Shown: positions 52,104 through 62,123, counted from the stretch's first letter. The stretch is DNA of 64,000 bases from Collinsella aerofaciens (GCF_005844325.1 NZ_SPFY01000001.1:108701-172700); one strand, 5' to 3'. The notes: generated by a model from the letters alone, not told the origin. Numbers and translations: made by a program.

Positions 52104-53546
52104 TTAATGGGTAGGGTCAGCGGAATTAGTAGAGTCGGCAGGCACAATGCCAAGGATGTGCTCCAGGGTATCGAGCAGCTCATGCGGCATGGTCGACACC
52201 ACATGAACCTCGGCGCCGCGACTGGTAAGGCTTGCGAGTAAATCGTCACGATGATACTCGTCAAGCGTCATGCCGTCAGCGTTGAACATGAGCTTAGGCA
52301 CAAAGAGCATAACCCCAGAGAGGTCCTGCGGCAGCTGCTCCAGAATGTCACACGCGACGATGAGGCCGGTCACGTCCACGTTGCCGCCAAAGTAGCGGTT
52401 CTTGATGGCTGTGACGGTGCCGCCGAGACCATGCGGCGACTCCACAAAGCGCGCCACCGTGTCGCGTGCGCTGGCGCCCGAGAGGCACAGCAGGTGCTGG
52501 CTGCGAGCGGCGATGGCCTCGCGGACGCGGGCTAGGCGCTCGGCATCGGCGGCAAGCACATCGTCCGTCTCGTCTAGGTATGAGCGGATCATGCCGATAC
52601 CGTCGTAGTACTGCGGATAGCCGTCGTAAAAGTCCGCCTCGGGCGGATCGATGCCGGCGTCCAGGTAGAACTCGTCGCTCATCTGGAAGGTGTGGCGGCC
52701 AAAACGCTCGAAGGCGCGGTCCTGGTAGGGACGGATCATGGCGATGGTCTCGCGCGCCAGCTCGGGCTTGTCGCTGTAGGACCAGCTAAAACGGTTCTGA
52801 TGCTTGGTAAAACCGAGCGGTACAATGCCCAGGCTTGTGATTTGCTCGTGCTCCTCGCAAAAGCGCAGGGTCTTTTCCAGCTCCTCGCCGTCGTTCATGC
52901 CGGGGCACAACACGATCTGCGCGTGAATCTCGATGCCGGCGGCCATGATGGCCTCGAGTACGTCCATGCCCCGCTGGGCGTTGCGGCCCATCATACGACG
53001 GCGGACGTCGGGGCTTACGGCATGGACCGACACGTTCATGGGGCTCATGTTGCGCTGGATGACGTTTTGCACGTCCTCGTCGGTGAGGTTCGTGAGCGTG
53101 ACAAAGTTGCCCTGCAAAAAGCTCAGACGATAGTCGTCGTCGCGGATGTAGAGCGTGGAGCGGCCGCCCTTGGGCAGCATGGTCATAAAGCAGAACACGC
53201 AGGCGTTTACGCAGGTACGCATGCCGTCGAAGATGGGGCCATCGAACTCCAAACCCCAGTCCTCGCCCGGGAAGCGGTCGAGCTCGACGGGGGTGACGGT
53301 GCCGTCGCGCGGGTCGAATACCTCCAAATCAACGGTGTCGTCGTCGGCCTCCCAAAGCCATACGATCATGTCGGTGAGCGCCTCACCGTTGACCGTGAGC
53401 ACGCGCATGCCCGGCTCGATACCCACATCCCATGCGGGCGATTCGGGACGCACATTCTTAACGAGCGCGCCCTCACCCGGCTCGGGGTCGCGGCTGCGCC
53501 CGTAATCGGCCACCTCGGCGGCGTATGCGGGTACGGTCTGGTCCAT
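52104..53546 (-). CDS. DUF512 radical SAM protein with PDZ-like domain
   Basis: 480 residues from ATG 53546. A PDZ-like domain (about 25-80: LVKNVRPESPAWDVGIEPG) is followed by a radical-SAM cluster CVNACVFC (Cys-x3-Cys-x2-Cys), which suggests a 4Fe-4S cluster and S-adenosylmethionine. The DUF512 part contains GFTKHQNRFSWSYSD and IDPPEADFYDGYPQYYDGI. The family often sits beside der, as here, but its substrate is unknown. The gene starts next to the ispH stop. Confidence 0.9.
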   Translation of the reverse strand: MDQTVPAYAAEVADYGRSRDPEPGEGALVKNVRPESPAWDVGIEPGMRVLTVNGEALTDMIVWLWEADDDTVDLEVFDPRDGTVTPVELDRFPGEDWGLEFDGPIFDGMRTCVNACVFCFMTMLPKGGRSTLYIRDDDYRLSFLQGNFVTLTNLTDEDVQNVIQRNMSPMNVSVHAVSPDVRRRMMGRNAQRGMDVLEAIMAAGIEIHAQIVLCPGMNDGEELEKTLRFCEEHEQITSLGIVPLGFTKHQNRFSWSYSDKPELARETIAMIRPYQDRAFERFGRHTFQMSDEFYLDAGIDPPEADFYDGYPQYYDGIGMIRSYLDETDDVLAADAERLARVREAIAARSQHLLCLSGASARDTVARFVESPHGLGGTVTAIKNRYFGGNVDVTGLIVACDILEQLPQDLSGVMLFVPKLMFNADGMTLDEYHRDDLLASLTSRGAEVHVVSTMPHELLDTLEHILGIVPADSTNSADPTH

Positions 53547-53548
53547 GG

Positions 53549-54448
53549 TTAGCGGCAAAGCTCCTTGATGCGCGCGACGGCGCGTTCGATGTGTTCTTGT
53601 GGGGTGGAGGCTCCAGCGGTGATGCCGATGTGGCGCGCCTCGGCAAACCAAGCGGCCTGGAGCTCGGAAGCTTCCTCGATGTGATACGTGCGCTCGCAGG
53701 CGTCTGCGCAAATTTGCGCCAGGCGGCGGGTGTTGCCCGAGTTCTTGCCACCCACGACGACCATGCAGTCGCAGCGGTTGGCAAGTGTGGCTGCTGCCTG
53801 TTGACGCTCACTCGTGGCGGCGCAGATGGTGTTGATCACACGCAACTCCTGCACGCGCGGGGTGATAGCGGCCACGACTTCGGCGAGGTTCTGCGCGGTC
53901 TGAGTGGTCTGCACAACGAGGCCCACCTTGCCCTTGAGCGACAGGGCATCGGCGTCGGCGGCACAGCTCACGACCTGCGCATCATTGCCGGCGTGGCCCA
54001 GAATGCCCTCGACCTCGGGGTGGCCTGGCTCGCCCACGACGATCACGCGGTAGCCCTCGCGCACCAGGCGCTCGGCTGCCACATGGACCTTCTTCACGTA
54101 GGGGCAGGTGGCGTCGACCACGGTAAGGTCGCGCTTGCGGGCAGCACCGATTACCTGCGGCACCACGCCGTGGGCGCGGATGATCACGGTGCCGGTTGCG
54201 GCGTCGTCCAAGGTGTCGGCCAGACCGACGCCTGCCTCAGCAAGCTCGCGCACCACGATGGGGTTATGGATGAGCGGCCCCAAGGTGTGAACTTGAGTGC
54301 ACTCCTCTGCCTGCGGCGCAGCGGCCAGCGCCATATCGAGCGCACGCTGTACGCCGTAGCAAGTGCCGGCGTGGGCGGCGATCTCGATGGTAGGCGCGGT
54401 TGCCTGGCCGGACACAGTCGCGGTGGTGTTCGTCACGTTCTCGCTCAT
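53549..54448 (-). CDS. ispH: 4-hydroxy-3-methylbut-2-enyl diphosphate reductase
   Basis: 299 residues from ATG 54448. Cluster cysteines in AHAGTCYGVQRALDMA, VDATCPYVKKVH and NTICAATSERQ. GGKNSGNTRRLAQIC holds the substrate Ser/Asn. The final step of the methylerythritol phosphate route to isoprenoids. A variable ~20-residue N-terminal extension precedes the conserved core. It follows plsC directly. Confidence 0.96.
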   Translation of the reverse strand: MSENVTNTTATVSGQATAPTIEIAAHAGTCYGVQRALDMALAAAPQAEECTQVHTLGPLIHNPIVVRELAEAGVGLADTLDDAATGTVIIRAHGVVPQVIGAARKRDLTVVDATCPYVKKVHVAAERLVREGYRVIVVGEPGHPEVEGILGHAGNDAQVVSCAADADALSLKGKVGLVVQTTQTAQNLAEVVAAITPRVQELRVINTICAATSERQQAAATLANRCDCMVVVGGKNSGNTRRLAQICADACERTYHIEEASELQAAWFAEARHIGITAGASTPQEHIERAVARIKELCR

Positions 54449-54450
54449 GG

Positions 54451-55179
54451 CTAGAACCTGCCCGGATGCTCGGCGCACAGCTCGTCTCGCATGGCGTAGA
54501 CGCGGTTCATGGCCTCGGACTCAAACCATTCCAGGCGCTCCGTGCGCTTAAGCCCAGCCGGTGCGTCGGAAAGCGAGACGGCCTTGCCGGCGCGGATCCA
54601 GCACTTCTTGGGACGCATGAGCTTTTTGCCTGCGGGCGTGATGTCGGACCAGCCGCAGATGGCGAGCGGGTTGACGGGCGCCTTGCCCATCTGGGCGATG
54701 AGCGCAAAGCCGCCGTGGACCTCGGGCTTGATCTCGCGCGAGCGGATGCGTGTGCCCTCTGGGAAGATCAGGACGTCCTCGCCGCGCTGCAGCGCATGCT
54801 GGGCGGCGCGCAGGCACTTCATATCGGCAGTACCACGCTCGACGGGGATGCCGCCAACGCGGCTAAAGGCCCAGCGCACAATCTTGCTCTTGGCGAACTC
54901 GGACTTAAAGATGGGACGAATGCGGCGGCCCCCAAAGAACAGCGCCGTCTCCACGGCCAAGAGCTCGGCCATCGAGGTGTGGTTGCAGATGACCACGCTG
55001 CCGCGGCCTTCCTGGCGCTCAAACAGAAGATCGGCGTCCTCGACCTTCCAGCGCCACATGAGCTTGGAGAAGGCCCAAAGGATGGCCATGACTACGACGA
55101 CGGTGCCGCGGATGAGCGCTGGAAACTCGGCGTAGGGGGCGTTGTAATAGTCCTCGGGCGTCTGCTGAAACAGGCGCAT
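54451..55179 (-). CDS. plsC: 1-acyl-glycerol-3-phosphate acyltransferase
   Basis: 242 residues. N-terminal hydrophobic segment (VVVVMAILWAFSKLM, about 30-45). The active-site region reads VICNHTSMAELLAVE: the NHx4D motif is seen as NHTSMAE, so the usual Asp is Glu. The second motif FPEGTRIRS is intact. It makes phosphatidic acid from lysophosphatidic acid. Start 3 bases from cmk stop. Confidence 0.92.
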   Translation of the reverse strand: MRLFQQTPEDYYNAPYAEFPALIRGTVVVVMAILWAFSKLMWRWKVEDADLLFERQEGRGSVVICNHTSMAELLAVETALFFGGRRIRPIFKSEFAKSKIVRWAFSRVGGIPVERGTADMKCLRAAQHALQRGEDVLIFPEGTRIRSREIKPEVHGGFALIAQMGKAPVNPLAICGWSDITPAGKKLMRPKKCWIRAGKAVSLSDAPAGLKRTERLEWFESEAMNRVYAMRDELCAEHPGRF

Positions 55180-55182
55180 GGG

Positions 55183-55869
55183 CTACCTCCTTTGGTTAAT
55201 AAGGTCCTCGATTATCGAGACGACCTCGTCGATGGTGTGGGCGGTGGAGTCGACGTGCACGGCGTCCTCGGCGGGCACGAGCGGGGCGACCTCGCGGCTG
55301 CTGTCAAGCTTGTCGCGCTTCTTAAGGGCGTCGAGGGTCTCGTCGACCTCGGCTTCGAGCTGCTCGGACGTGAGCGGCTGAGCATCGTTTTGGTGACGCT
55401 GCAGCACGCGGCGGCGGGCGCGCTCGCGCGGGTCGGCGGTCAGGAAGACCTTGACCTGCGCGTTAGGGAACACGACGGTTCCGATGTCGCGACCCTCGGC
55501 GACGATATCGCGGTCCTCGGCGGCGCGGCGCTGGTGGATGAGCATGGCGGCGCGCACGCCCGGATAGGCCGAGACCTTGGACACGTTGGCGTCGACCTGC
55601 GGGGTGCGGATGGCGGCCGAAGCGTCCTGGCCGTCAATGGTCAGGCGCGTGTCCTCGCCGGTGCCGTTTGTAAAGCGGATCTCGATTTGCTCGGCGAGGG
55701 CGTCGATGGCCGCCTCGTCATCCAGGTCGATGCCGCGGTCGAGCGCGGCGAAGGTGACGGCGCGATACATGGCGCCCGTGTCGAGCTTGTTAAAGCCCAG
55801 CTGGCGGGCGATCTCCTTGGCGATGGTGGACTTGCCGGAACCGGCGGGGCCGTCGATGGCGACGATCAT
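55183..55869 (-). CDS. cmk: Cytidylate kinase
   Basis: 228 residues. P-loop IDGPAGSGKSTIAKEIA at the start; KLDTGAMYRAVTFAAL; DIGTVVFPNAQVKVFLTAD. It phosphorylates CMP and dCMP. Full length. The neighbours rluB and scpAB are the usual bacterial partners in this order. Confidence 0.96.
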   Translation of the reverse strand: MIVAIDGPAGSGKSTIAKEIARQLGFNKLDTGAMYRAVTFAALDRGIDLDDEAAIDALAEQIEIRFTNGTGEDTRLTIDGQDASAAIRTPQVDANVSKVSAYPGVRAAMLIHQRRAAEDRDIVAEGRDIGTVVFPNAQVKVFLTADPRERARRRVLQRHQNDAQPLTSEQLEAEVDETLDALKKRDKLDSSREVAPLVPAEDAVHVDSTAHTIDEVVSIIEDLINQRR

Positions 55870-55935
55870 GCAATACTTCCTTTCGGTGGTTGACGTGCTG
55901 GTATGGTTCGCGGGCGTTGGGGCGCGGCGGGTTGC

Positions 55936-56898
55936 CTAGCCCGTGTAGCGCTCGCGGTAGGTGTTGCGCTTGGGTGCGGAGCCGTGGCTGCCGTGGTGAC
56001 GCGTGCGGGTCGCGGTGTTGGTCGCCGGCGCGGCGCCGCGCTTGGAGCTGGCCTGCTTGGGCGGAATACCGCCGGCCTTGAGGATCTGCACCTCGCGATC
56101 GGTGAGCTCGCGCCACGAGCCCTTGGCCACGTCCTTGAGCTCCAGGCCAGCAAAGTTGCAGCGGTGCAGACGAATCACCGGGTGGTGAATCTTGCTCAGC
56201 ATGCGCTTGACCTGGTTCTTGCGGCCTTCGCGGATGATGACCTCCACGGCGGTGGTGCCGGGCTTGACGCCCTGGGGAGCTACGGCCTCGGCCTCGCGCG
56301 CGTTAATGATTCGGCAGATCGCCGGCTGGCATAGGCCGTCGTCGAGCTCGATGCCACGGCGGAGCGGTTCCAAGTCGCGATCGGTCAAGTGGCCGTCCAC
56401 GAGCGCCTGATAGGTCTTGTAGACGTGCTTACTCGGGTGCAGCAGGTCCTGTGACAGGTCGCCGTCGGTGGTAAAGAGCAAAAGGCCCGTGGTGTCGCGG
56501 TCCAGGCGGCCCACCGGGAACAGTCCCGGAAAGCGGTCGCGGGGGACCAGGTCGGCCACGCAAGGGCGCTCCTGCGGGTCGCTCATGGTGGTGAGGTAGC
56601 CGGTCGGCTTGTAAAGCATCAGGTACACGGCGCCCTGGTTGAGCTTGACGGGCATGCCGTCGACCTCGATGTGGTCGCGGTCGACATCGACCTTGGTGCC
56701 CAGCTCGGTCGCGACCTGGCCGTTGACGGTCACGCGGCCGGCGGTCATCAGGTCCTCCGAGCCGCGGCGGCTCGCCACGCCCGCACGCGCCAAAAAGCGC
56801 TGCAGGCGCATGGTGTGCGGATAGACGGGCTGGGCGTCGGTTACGGGTACTGCGTTGCCCACGGCGCGCGTCTCCCCTACTTCGTTAGTCCTCGTCAT
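55936..56898 (-). CDS. RluB-type 23S rRNA pseudouridine synthase
   Basis: 320 residues from ATG 56898 (GGAGGATTTGC upstream). An S4 RNA-binding domain (LQRFLARAGVASRRG) begins near residue 31 and precedes the catalytic domain with VGRLDRDTTGLLLFTT (the catalytic Asp). The C-terminal tail is basic and rich in Lys/Arg/Ser. It forms pseudouridine in 23S rRNA. The start overlaps scpB by 14 bases. Confidence 0.93.
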   Translation of the reverse strand: MTRTNEVGETRAVGNAVPVTDAQPVYPHTMRLQRFLARAGVASRRGSEDLMTAGRVTVNGQVATELGTKVDVDRDHIEVDGMPVKLNQGAVYLMLYKPTGYLTTMSDPQERPCVADLVPRDRFPGLFPVGRLDRDTTGLLLFTTDGDLSQDLLHPSKHVYKTYQALVDGHLTDRDLEPLRRGIELDDGLCQPAICRIINAREAEAVAPQGVKPGTTAVEVIIREGRKNQVKRMLSKIHHPVIRLHRCNFAGLELKDVAKGSWRELTDREVQILKAGGIPPKQASSKRGAAPATNTATRTRHHGSHGSAPKRNTYRERYTG

Positions 56899-57613
56899 GC
56901 AAATCCTCCGAGGTCTCGTCGACGTCCAGGGTTTCCAAGTCCTCGACTGCATCAACATCTTCAACATCGGTATCGAGCAGTTCGCGCTCTTCGTCCAGAT
57001 CTTCGGCCTGCTCCTCGAGCGTGGACTGAATGCTGCGGCCGCTTAGACGCTCGCGGATAAACTGGCGCGACTGCTCGTCGGGGGCAAACTGCTCCAGGTC
57101 GGGCAGGTCGCGGGTGGAGCGCAGACCGAACTTTTCCAAGAAGGCGTTGGTCGTGCCGTAGATGATGGCCTGACCGCGCTGGGGGTCGCGGCCGAGCTCA
57201 CGCACCAGGCCCTTGTCCACGAGCGACGCGATGACGCCGTCGGAGTTGACGCCGCGGATGCCCTTGACCACCTCGCGCGTCACGGGCTGGTGGTAGGCGA
57301 TGACGGCCAGGGTCTCGAGTGCCGCCTGCGACAGCTTTTGCGTGTCCCAGCTCAACACGTGGGCCTCGACCACGTCGTGGTAGGCGGGGTGCGTAAACAG
57401 GCGCCAGCCGCCGGCGACCTCGCGCAGCTGAAAGCCGCGGTTGGCCTCCTCGTACTCAACCTTGAGCTCGGCGAGCAGCGATGCGCACTCGCCGGGGGCG
57501 ATATCCAGCGCACCAGCCAGCGCGGGCGCACTCACCGGGTCGCTCGACACCAGCAGCAGCGCCTCGAGGGCACCTTTGAGGCTGTTTGCCTCTAGCGTGG
57601 AAAGGGTTGACAT
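56885..57613 (-). CDS. scpB: Segregation and condensation protein B
   Basis: 242 residues. Two winged-helix repeats (LKGALEALLLVSSDP at the start; TLAVIAYHQPVTREVVKGI near 95) are followed by an acidic tail longer than usual. With ScpA it forms the kleisin part of the bacterial SMC condensin. It follows scpA by 11 bases. Confidence 0.95.
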   Translation of the reverse strand: MSTLSTLEANSLKGALEALLLVSSDPVSAPALAGALDIAPGECASLLAELKVEYEEANRGFQLREVAGGWRLFTHPAYHDVVEAHVLSWDTQKLSQAALETLAVIAYHQPVTREVVKGIRGVNSDGVIASLVDKGLVRELGRDPQRGQAIIYGTTNAFLEKFGLRSTRDLPDLEQFAPDEQSRQFIRERLSGRSIQSTLEEQAEDLDEERELLDTDVEDVDAVEDLETLDVDETSEDLHDED

Positions 57614-57624
57614 GGTTGCGGCTC

Positions 57625-58437
57625 CTATTCGGTGAGCTCGGGGCCCTCGCCGGGCACATAGGCCTCGGCGCCCTCGACGCGGTTGATGCGGATGGTTCCA
57701 AAGATCTCGTCCTGGCTCAGCGTGAGCGAGCCGCGCTTGGCGAGCTCCAGCATGGCCAGGAAGGTGACGACGAGCTGCTCGGTGGTGGCATCGCCGTCCA
57801 ACAGCTCGCGGAAGGTGCAGGTTTGGTGCGCCATGGTAAAGCGGTCGACTGAGGCCACGGTCAGGTCGAGCGGTACGCGATGCGGCGCCACATGCTCGGC
57901 CTCCAGCAAGAAGGTCTGGCGCTTGCCGTCCAGGTCGGCACAGATGACGGCGAGACCGCGCAGGGTAATGCCGGCAAGGTAGTCGGGCATAAGGCCTAGG
58001 AACTCCGGGTCGGGACCGGCCACACGCGGATGCATACGGCTTTCGGCCTGCATGCGGGCACCGAGGGCCGCAGCCGCGCCCTTAAACTGCTTGTAGGCAA
58101 TCAGGCGCTGGATCAGGACCTCGCGCAGGGCGTCGCCGTCGAGCGCGCTGAGCTCCTCGAGATCTTCGTCGAACTCGTCATCGTATTCATCGGCTTTGCG
58201 TGGGGCCTCCTGCGGCACCAGAGAGGCAGCCTTGATGTCCAAAAGGGTTGCCGCGACCAGCAAAAAATCGCTCGCCACGTCCAGGTCCAGTGCTTCGATG
58301 CGCTCGGCCTCGGCAAGGTATTGCTCGGCCACCTCGCTGATGGAGATGGCGCCAATATCTACTTTTTGGCGGGTTACCAGCTGCAGCAGCAGGTCGAACG
58401 GTCCGCTGTAGACCTGCGTCGACACGCGATACGACAT
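57625..58437 (-). CDS. scpA: Segregation and condensation protein A
   Basis: 270 residues starting MSYRVSTQVYSGPFDLLLQL, the kleisin N-terminus. The next conserved parts are LAEAERIEALDLDVASDFLL and an AAASL-like LLDIKAASLVP. The C-terminal winged helix is present. Binds SMC and ScpB. Neighbours as in many Gram-positives. Confidence 0.95.
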   Translation of the reverse strand: MSYRVSTQVYSGPFDLLLQLVTRQKVDIGAISISEVAEQYLAEAERIEALDLDVASDFLLVAATLLDIKAASLVPQEAPRKADEYDDEFDEDLEELSALDGDALREVLIQRLIAYKQFKGAAAALGARMQAESRMHPRVAGPDPEFLGLMPDYLAGITLRGLAVICADLDGKRQTFLLEAEHVAPHRVPLDLTVASVDRFTMAHQTCTFRELLDGDATTEQLVVTFLAMLELAKRGSLTLSQDEIFGTIRINRVEGAEAYVPGEGPELTE

Positions 58438-58521
58438 CTTCGACCTCCTTTGACGGCGCCTTCGCGGCGCGGTTTGGGTGCATATTGCGACAGTTTTGCA
58501 CGGTCGACCTGTAAGTTTACC

Positions 58522-59205
58522 TTAGATGCCGGCGATTGCGAAGTTGAGCAGCTGCTCAGCAAGCGGATACACGGTAACGTCGAAATAGCGGCCGATTACA
58601 TCGATGCCGGTCCACATGGGCAGCAGATACAGCACGATGATGAGTATGGGCATGGCGTATTGCTGCAGGTGGTAGTAGTTGGCGAGCGCCTTACCTTTGA
58701 GGAACGGCACGATGATCGACGAGCCGTCAAGCGGCGGAATCGGAATGAGGTTAAAGAACGCAAGCGATAGGTTGACCACGATAAACGTAGCGCCAAAGTT
58801 CATGATTTGCGACGCTACGGCAAAGGACATACTGGTGTAGAGGTTGCCGTAGGTCAGGTGCATGAGGGCTGCGGCCAGGCACGCGAGCGCGATGTTCGAT
58901 GTGGGGCCGGCTACGCTCACCAGGACCTCGTCGCGCTTGGGGTGCTTGAGGTTGTTGAGATAGACGGGCACGGGCTTGGCGAAGGCGAACACGGGACCGC
59001 CTGCGGCGAGCATGAGCAGCGGCAGGATGATGGTGCCAAACGGTTCGATATGGTTGAGCGGGTTGAGCGAGACGCGGCCGCGCGAGCGAGCCGTTTTGTC
59101 GCCGAGCGCCCAGGCTGCGGCGGCGTGCGCGCTCTCGTGGATCACGATGCCAACGATGACGGCAACGGCACTGGCGAGCAGGTTCATGATGTAGCTGCTG
59201 GACAT
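58522..59205 (-). CDS. Site-2-protease-type M50 metalloprotease
   Basis: 227 residues with several membrane helices. Zinc motif HESAH in GIVIHESAHAAAAWALG. Second motif FNLIPIPPLDGSSI, where the Asp is the third ligand. It follows the typical YwhC/Rip-like small M50 family that lies next to scpA. Substrate unknown. Start at 59205, 9 bases after the preceding gene's stop. Confidence 0.92.
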   Translation of the reverse strand: MSSSYIMNLLASAVAVIVGIVIHESAHAAAAWALGDKTARSRGRVSLNPLNHIEPFGTIILPLLMLAAGGPVFAFAKPVPVYLNNLKHPKRDEVLVSVAGPTSNIALACLAAALMHLTYGNLYTSMSFAVASQIMNFGATFIVVNLSLAFFNLIPIPPLDGSSIIVPFLKGKALANYYHLQQYAMPILIIVLYLLPMWTGIDVIGRYFDVTVYPLAEQLLNFAIAGI

Positions 59206-59214
59206 AACACTCCC

Positions 59215-59511
59215 CTAGCGGACGCGGCGCGAGGCGCGCGTGAGCAGGTAGTCAATTACAAACAGGATCACAGCGACGATAGCATAATCCAGGCGGAACA
59301 CACCGCCAAAAGGCGACGTGATGACGCCGTAGCCGGCGATGGCGCTCGGCAGTGCACGCGAAAGCTCAACGACAAAGCCAACGATCTGCAGCTTGGCGGT
59401 GAGGCCGCTAAAGCACAGCAGAACGGTCATTGCGCTCATAAAGATGCCGCAGATGCGACAGGCGATGGCGATGATGATCATCGCAACGGCGGCGGCCTTA
59501 CGAGAGTTCAC
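59215..59511 (-). CDS. Small membrane protein
   Basis: 98 residues from GTG 59511, which overlaps the end of the ABC-F gene (14 bases) and has AGGAG before it. Two or three hydrophobic segments ([40 protein letters not shown] and [16 protein letters not shown]). The family is not recognised; the coupled start suggests it belongs to the operon. Confidence 0.7.
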   Translation of the reverse strand: MNSRKAAAVAMIIIAIACRICGIFMSAMTVLLCFSGLTAKLQIVGFVVELSRALPSAIAGYGVITSPFGGVFRLDYAIVAVILFVIDYLLTRASRRVR

Positions 59512-61531
59512 GCGCGGTCTCCTCTTCGATCTGGGTGGAAAGCTCCAGCCATTCGTCCTCGAGCTTGGGCAGCTCCTGCTTAAGGCCGTTATATTCCCCC
59601 AGCGCGGCGTTGAACTTGTCCTGATCGGCATAAAGCTCTTCACTTGCCATCAATTCCATAAGCTCGTCATAGCGGGCACGCTTTTTGTCGAGCTCTGCCT
59701 CGATCTTCTTGAGCTGGTTGCGCACGCCCTTGAGTTTTTTGTTGAGCGCAGCGCGGGCCTGGGCCTCGGCACGCTTTTGCTCCTTGGTCTTTTTGCCCTC
59801 GGCAGGTTTGGAAGCGGCGGCGGGCGCATCGGGCTGGGCCGCGGTGACCTTGGCGGACTTGGCCGCGACAGGCACGCTCTCCCCTGCTGTCTCGGCGGCG
59901 GCGCGGGCCGCGAGGTCCTCGCGCTTGTAGAGGTAGTAGTCGTAGTCGCCGTCGTAGACCGTGACCTTGCCGTCGCGGATGTCGATCACACGATTGGCCA
60001 CGGCGCGTACCAGGTGCTCGTCGTGGCTGATCAGCACGATGGTGCCGGGGAAGTTTTGCAGGGCGTTCTCGAGCATGTCCACCGAGTCGATGTCCAGGTG
60101 GTTGGTGGGCTCGTCCAGGCACAGGAGCGCCTCGGGGGCCACGAGCATCTTGGCCAGTGCCAGACGCGCCTTTTCGCCGCCGGAGAGGACGCGGACCTGC
60201 TTCTCGATGGAATCGTTGTCGCTAAACAGGAAGGCGCCCAGCAGGCTGCGCTGCTGCGGCACGGTCCATTTGGGCGTGACGGTGTCGATCTCTTGCAGGA
60301 CGGTATTGGACTCGGTCATGCCCTCGAGTGCGTGCTGGGCGTAGTAGGCCACGCCCACGTTGGTGCCCAGATCACGCGTGCCGGTAGTTGGCGGCTCCAG
60401 ACCGGCGAGGATCTTCATGAGGGTAGACTTGCCGGCGCCGTTGGGGCCGACGAGCGCCACATGCTCGCCGCGGTAGAGCTTGAGGTCGATATCGCTGTAG
60501 ATGTGCTTTTTGCCGTAGGACTTGGAGACGCCCTCGAGCCCCACGACCATGTCGCCGGAGCGCGGCGGGTCGGGGAACTTAAAGTCGATGTGCTTGTGGC
60601 CCTCGGGCAGGATGACAAGCTCCTTTTTGATCTGCTCGATCTTGCGGATGCGCTCCTGAGCCTGGGCAGCCTTGGTGGGCTTGTAGCGGAACTTGTCGAC
60701 GAAGACCTGCATGTGGGCGATGTCGCGCTCCTGAGCGGCACGCTTGGCGCGCATCTGCTCCAGGTTGTCCTCGCGCTGCTTGAGGTAACTGCTGTAGTTG
60801 CCGGTGTAGGTGGTCACGCGACGGTTTTCGAGAGCGGCGACGTGGTCGACGCAGGCGTCCATAAAGGCGCGGTCGTGGCTGACGATGAGGACGGCGCCGT
60901 CGTAGTTGGCGATAAAGCCGCGCAGCCATTGGACGCTCTCGAGGTCCAGGTGGTTAGTAGGCTCGTCCAGAAGCAGCAGGTCGGGGTGGCGCAGGAATAG
61001 CTTGGCGAGTGCGATGCGCATCTGCCAGCCACCCGAGAACTCGGAGCACGGGCGCTCAAAGTCGGTGACCTTAAAGCCCAGGCCGGAAAGGATCTTGCGG
61101 GCGTTGCTCTCGAGCTCGTAGCCGCCCAGGTGCTCAAAGCGGTCCTGGACCTGGCCATACTCGTTGAGGAGTGCGTCGACGTCCTTGCCCTGATCGGAGA
61201 GCTCGGTGATCTGGGCCTGCAGCTCGTTGGCGCGCTCGCCCATGCGGCGGATTTCCTTGGCGGCGGCCATGACCTCGGCAAGGATGGTGGTGTCCTTTTG
61301 CTCCAGATTAGTTTCCTGCTCTAGGTAGCCTACCTGGCAGTCCTTGGCGTACTGGACCTGGCCGGCATCGGGACTGTCGATGCCCATGATGATCTTGAGC
61401 ATGGTGGTTTTGCCAGCGCCGTTGGGGCCCACGAGCGCGAAGCGCTCGCCGGGGTTGATCTGGAAGGATGCGCCGCTAAAGAGGACGCGCGCGCCGAAGC
61501 TTTTTTCGATCTTGTCGACCAGGAGGATCAT
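59498..61531 (-). CDS. ABC-F family ATPase
   Basis: 677 residues with two nucleotide-binding domains. Walker A motifs [14 protein letters not shown] and [14 protein letters not shown]; signatures [15 protein letters not shown] and [13 protein letters not shown]; Walker [12 protein letters not shown] and [11 protein letters not shown]. No membrane domain. A charged linker and a C-terminal Lys/Ala-rich coiled coil follow. ABC-F proteins act on the ribosome; this one resembles the Uup/YdiF-type. Its first eight codons also occur in the duplicated block at 62.3 kb. Confidence 0.93.
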   Translation of the reverse strand: MILLVDKIEKSFGARVLFSGASFQINPGERFALVGPNGAGKTTMLKIIMGIDSPDAGQVQYAKDCQVGYLEQETNLEQKDTTILAEVMAAAKEIRRMGERANELQAQITELSDQGKDVDALLNEYGQVQDRFEHLGGYELESNARKILSGLGFKVTDFERPCSEFSGGWQMRIALAKLFLRHPDLLLLDEPTNHLDLESVQWLRGFIANYDGAVLIVSHDRAFMDACVDHVAALENRRVTTYTGNYSSYLKQREDNLEQMRAKRAAQERDIAHMQVFVDKFRYKPTKAAQAQERIRKIEQIKKELVILPEGHKHIDFKFPDPPRSGDMVVGLEGVSKSYGKKHIYSDIDLKLYRGEHVALVGPNGAGKSTLMKILAGLEPPTTGTRDLGTNVGVAYYAQHALEGMTESNTVLQEIDTVTPKWTVPQQRSLLGAFLFSDNDSIEKQVRVLSGGEKARLALAKMLVAPEALLCLDEPTNHLDIDSVDMLENALQNFPGTIVLISHDEHLVRAVANRVIDIRDGKVTVYDGDYDYYLYKREDLAARAAAETAGESVPVAAKSAKVTAAQPDAPAAASKPAEGKKTKEQKRAEAQARAALNKKLKGVRNQLKKIEAELDKKRARYDELMELMASEELYADQDKFNAALGEYNGLKQELPKLEDEWLELSTQIEEETARELS

Positions 61532-61562
61532 GGTGCCGCCTTTGACCTTGTTTTCCTATATG

Positions 61563-61591
61563 AAAAAAGGCCCCAACTTGCGTTGGAGCCT
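61563..61591 (-). terminator. Terminator between tRNA-Ala and the ABC-F gene
   Basis: AGGCTCCAAC and GTTGGGGCCT pair around GCAA, then six T on the minus strand. Confidence 0.85.
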
Positions 61592-61606
61592 CATTCAATG
61601 CTCGGG

Positions 61607-61679
61607 TGGAGACGAGGGGGATCGAACCCCTGACCTCTTGACTGCCAGTCAAGCGCTCTCCCAGCTGAGCTACGCCCCC
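61607..61679 (-). tRNA. tRNA-Ala (anticodon GGC), copy 1
   Basis: Acceptor GGGGGCG/CGTCTCC with wobble pairs, D-arm AGCTCAGCTGGGAGAGC, anticodon stem CTTGA/TCAAG around CTGGCAG (anticodon GGC), T-arm AGGGGTTCGATCCCC. No encoded CCA. Confidence 0.95.
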
Positions 61680-61691
61680 GTGCGAAAAAGT

Positions 61692-61720
61692 ACTATACGG
61701 GAACTCCCCCGGCGATGCAA
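61692..61720 (-). promoter_or_regulatory. Promoter of tRNA-Ala copy 1
   Basis: TTGCAT (61720-61715), 17 bases, TATAGT (61697-61692). Close sigma-70-type match, 12 bases before the tRNA. Confidence 0.75.
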
Positions 61721-61885
61721 GGACAATTTTGGAAAAACTTTCCTGGGGCGGCGGCGCGGATGCGGGACGGACTCGAGAGCGATGGGCCCGCGATGCCCGA
61801 CTAAGCCCACGGGGCGCGCCCCGCGGGAGGGCGGCGCTGCCGCCGCCCTCCCATCAGGCTCCACTCCGCCCGCCCCCGGGGCCTC

Positions 61886-62049
61886 CCGCCACGAAACCGG
61901 CCCATCTACTACGTTTGGCCGGCATCCCCCGACCATGGCGCCTCGGGCAAAAATAAAATCGCAGGTAGACGGCCTGCGGTTTTCGCGAAATACGGGGTAT
62001 GGTCGAGGGGTCGGGCTTAAACGTAGTAGATGGGCCGGTTTCGTGGCGG
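61886..62049. repeat. Palindromic intergenic element E1
   Basis: 31-base arms at 61886-61916 and 62019-62049 are perfect complements (arm end AAACGTAGTAGATGGG). The 102-base interior carries CGCAGGTAGACGGCCTGCGG, a second short stem, and GCGAAATACGGGGTATGG. No protein frame is credible. The stretch from 61744 to 62123 has no gene. Confidence 0.8.
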
Positions 62050-62123
62050 CGGCATCGCGGGCAGTCGACAGGGGGCGTCCGGAAGTGAGCAAGCAGGCTA
62101 TTTGCAAGTGGAAACTACTGCCA

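Larger units (their letters stand above)
61507..61743. repeat. Duplicated block, copy 1
   Basis: 237 bases nearly identical (one difference) to 62345-62581. Contains the first codons of the ABC-F gene, terminator, tRNA-Ala and its promoter. Confidence 0.9.
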
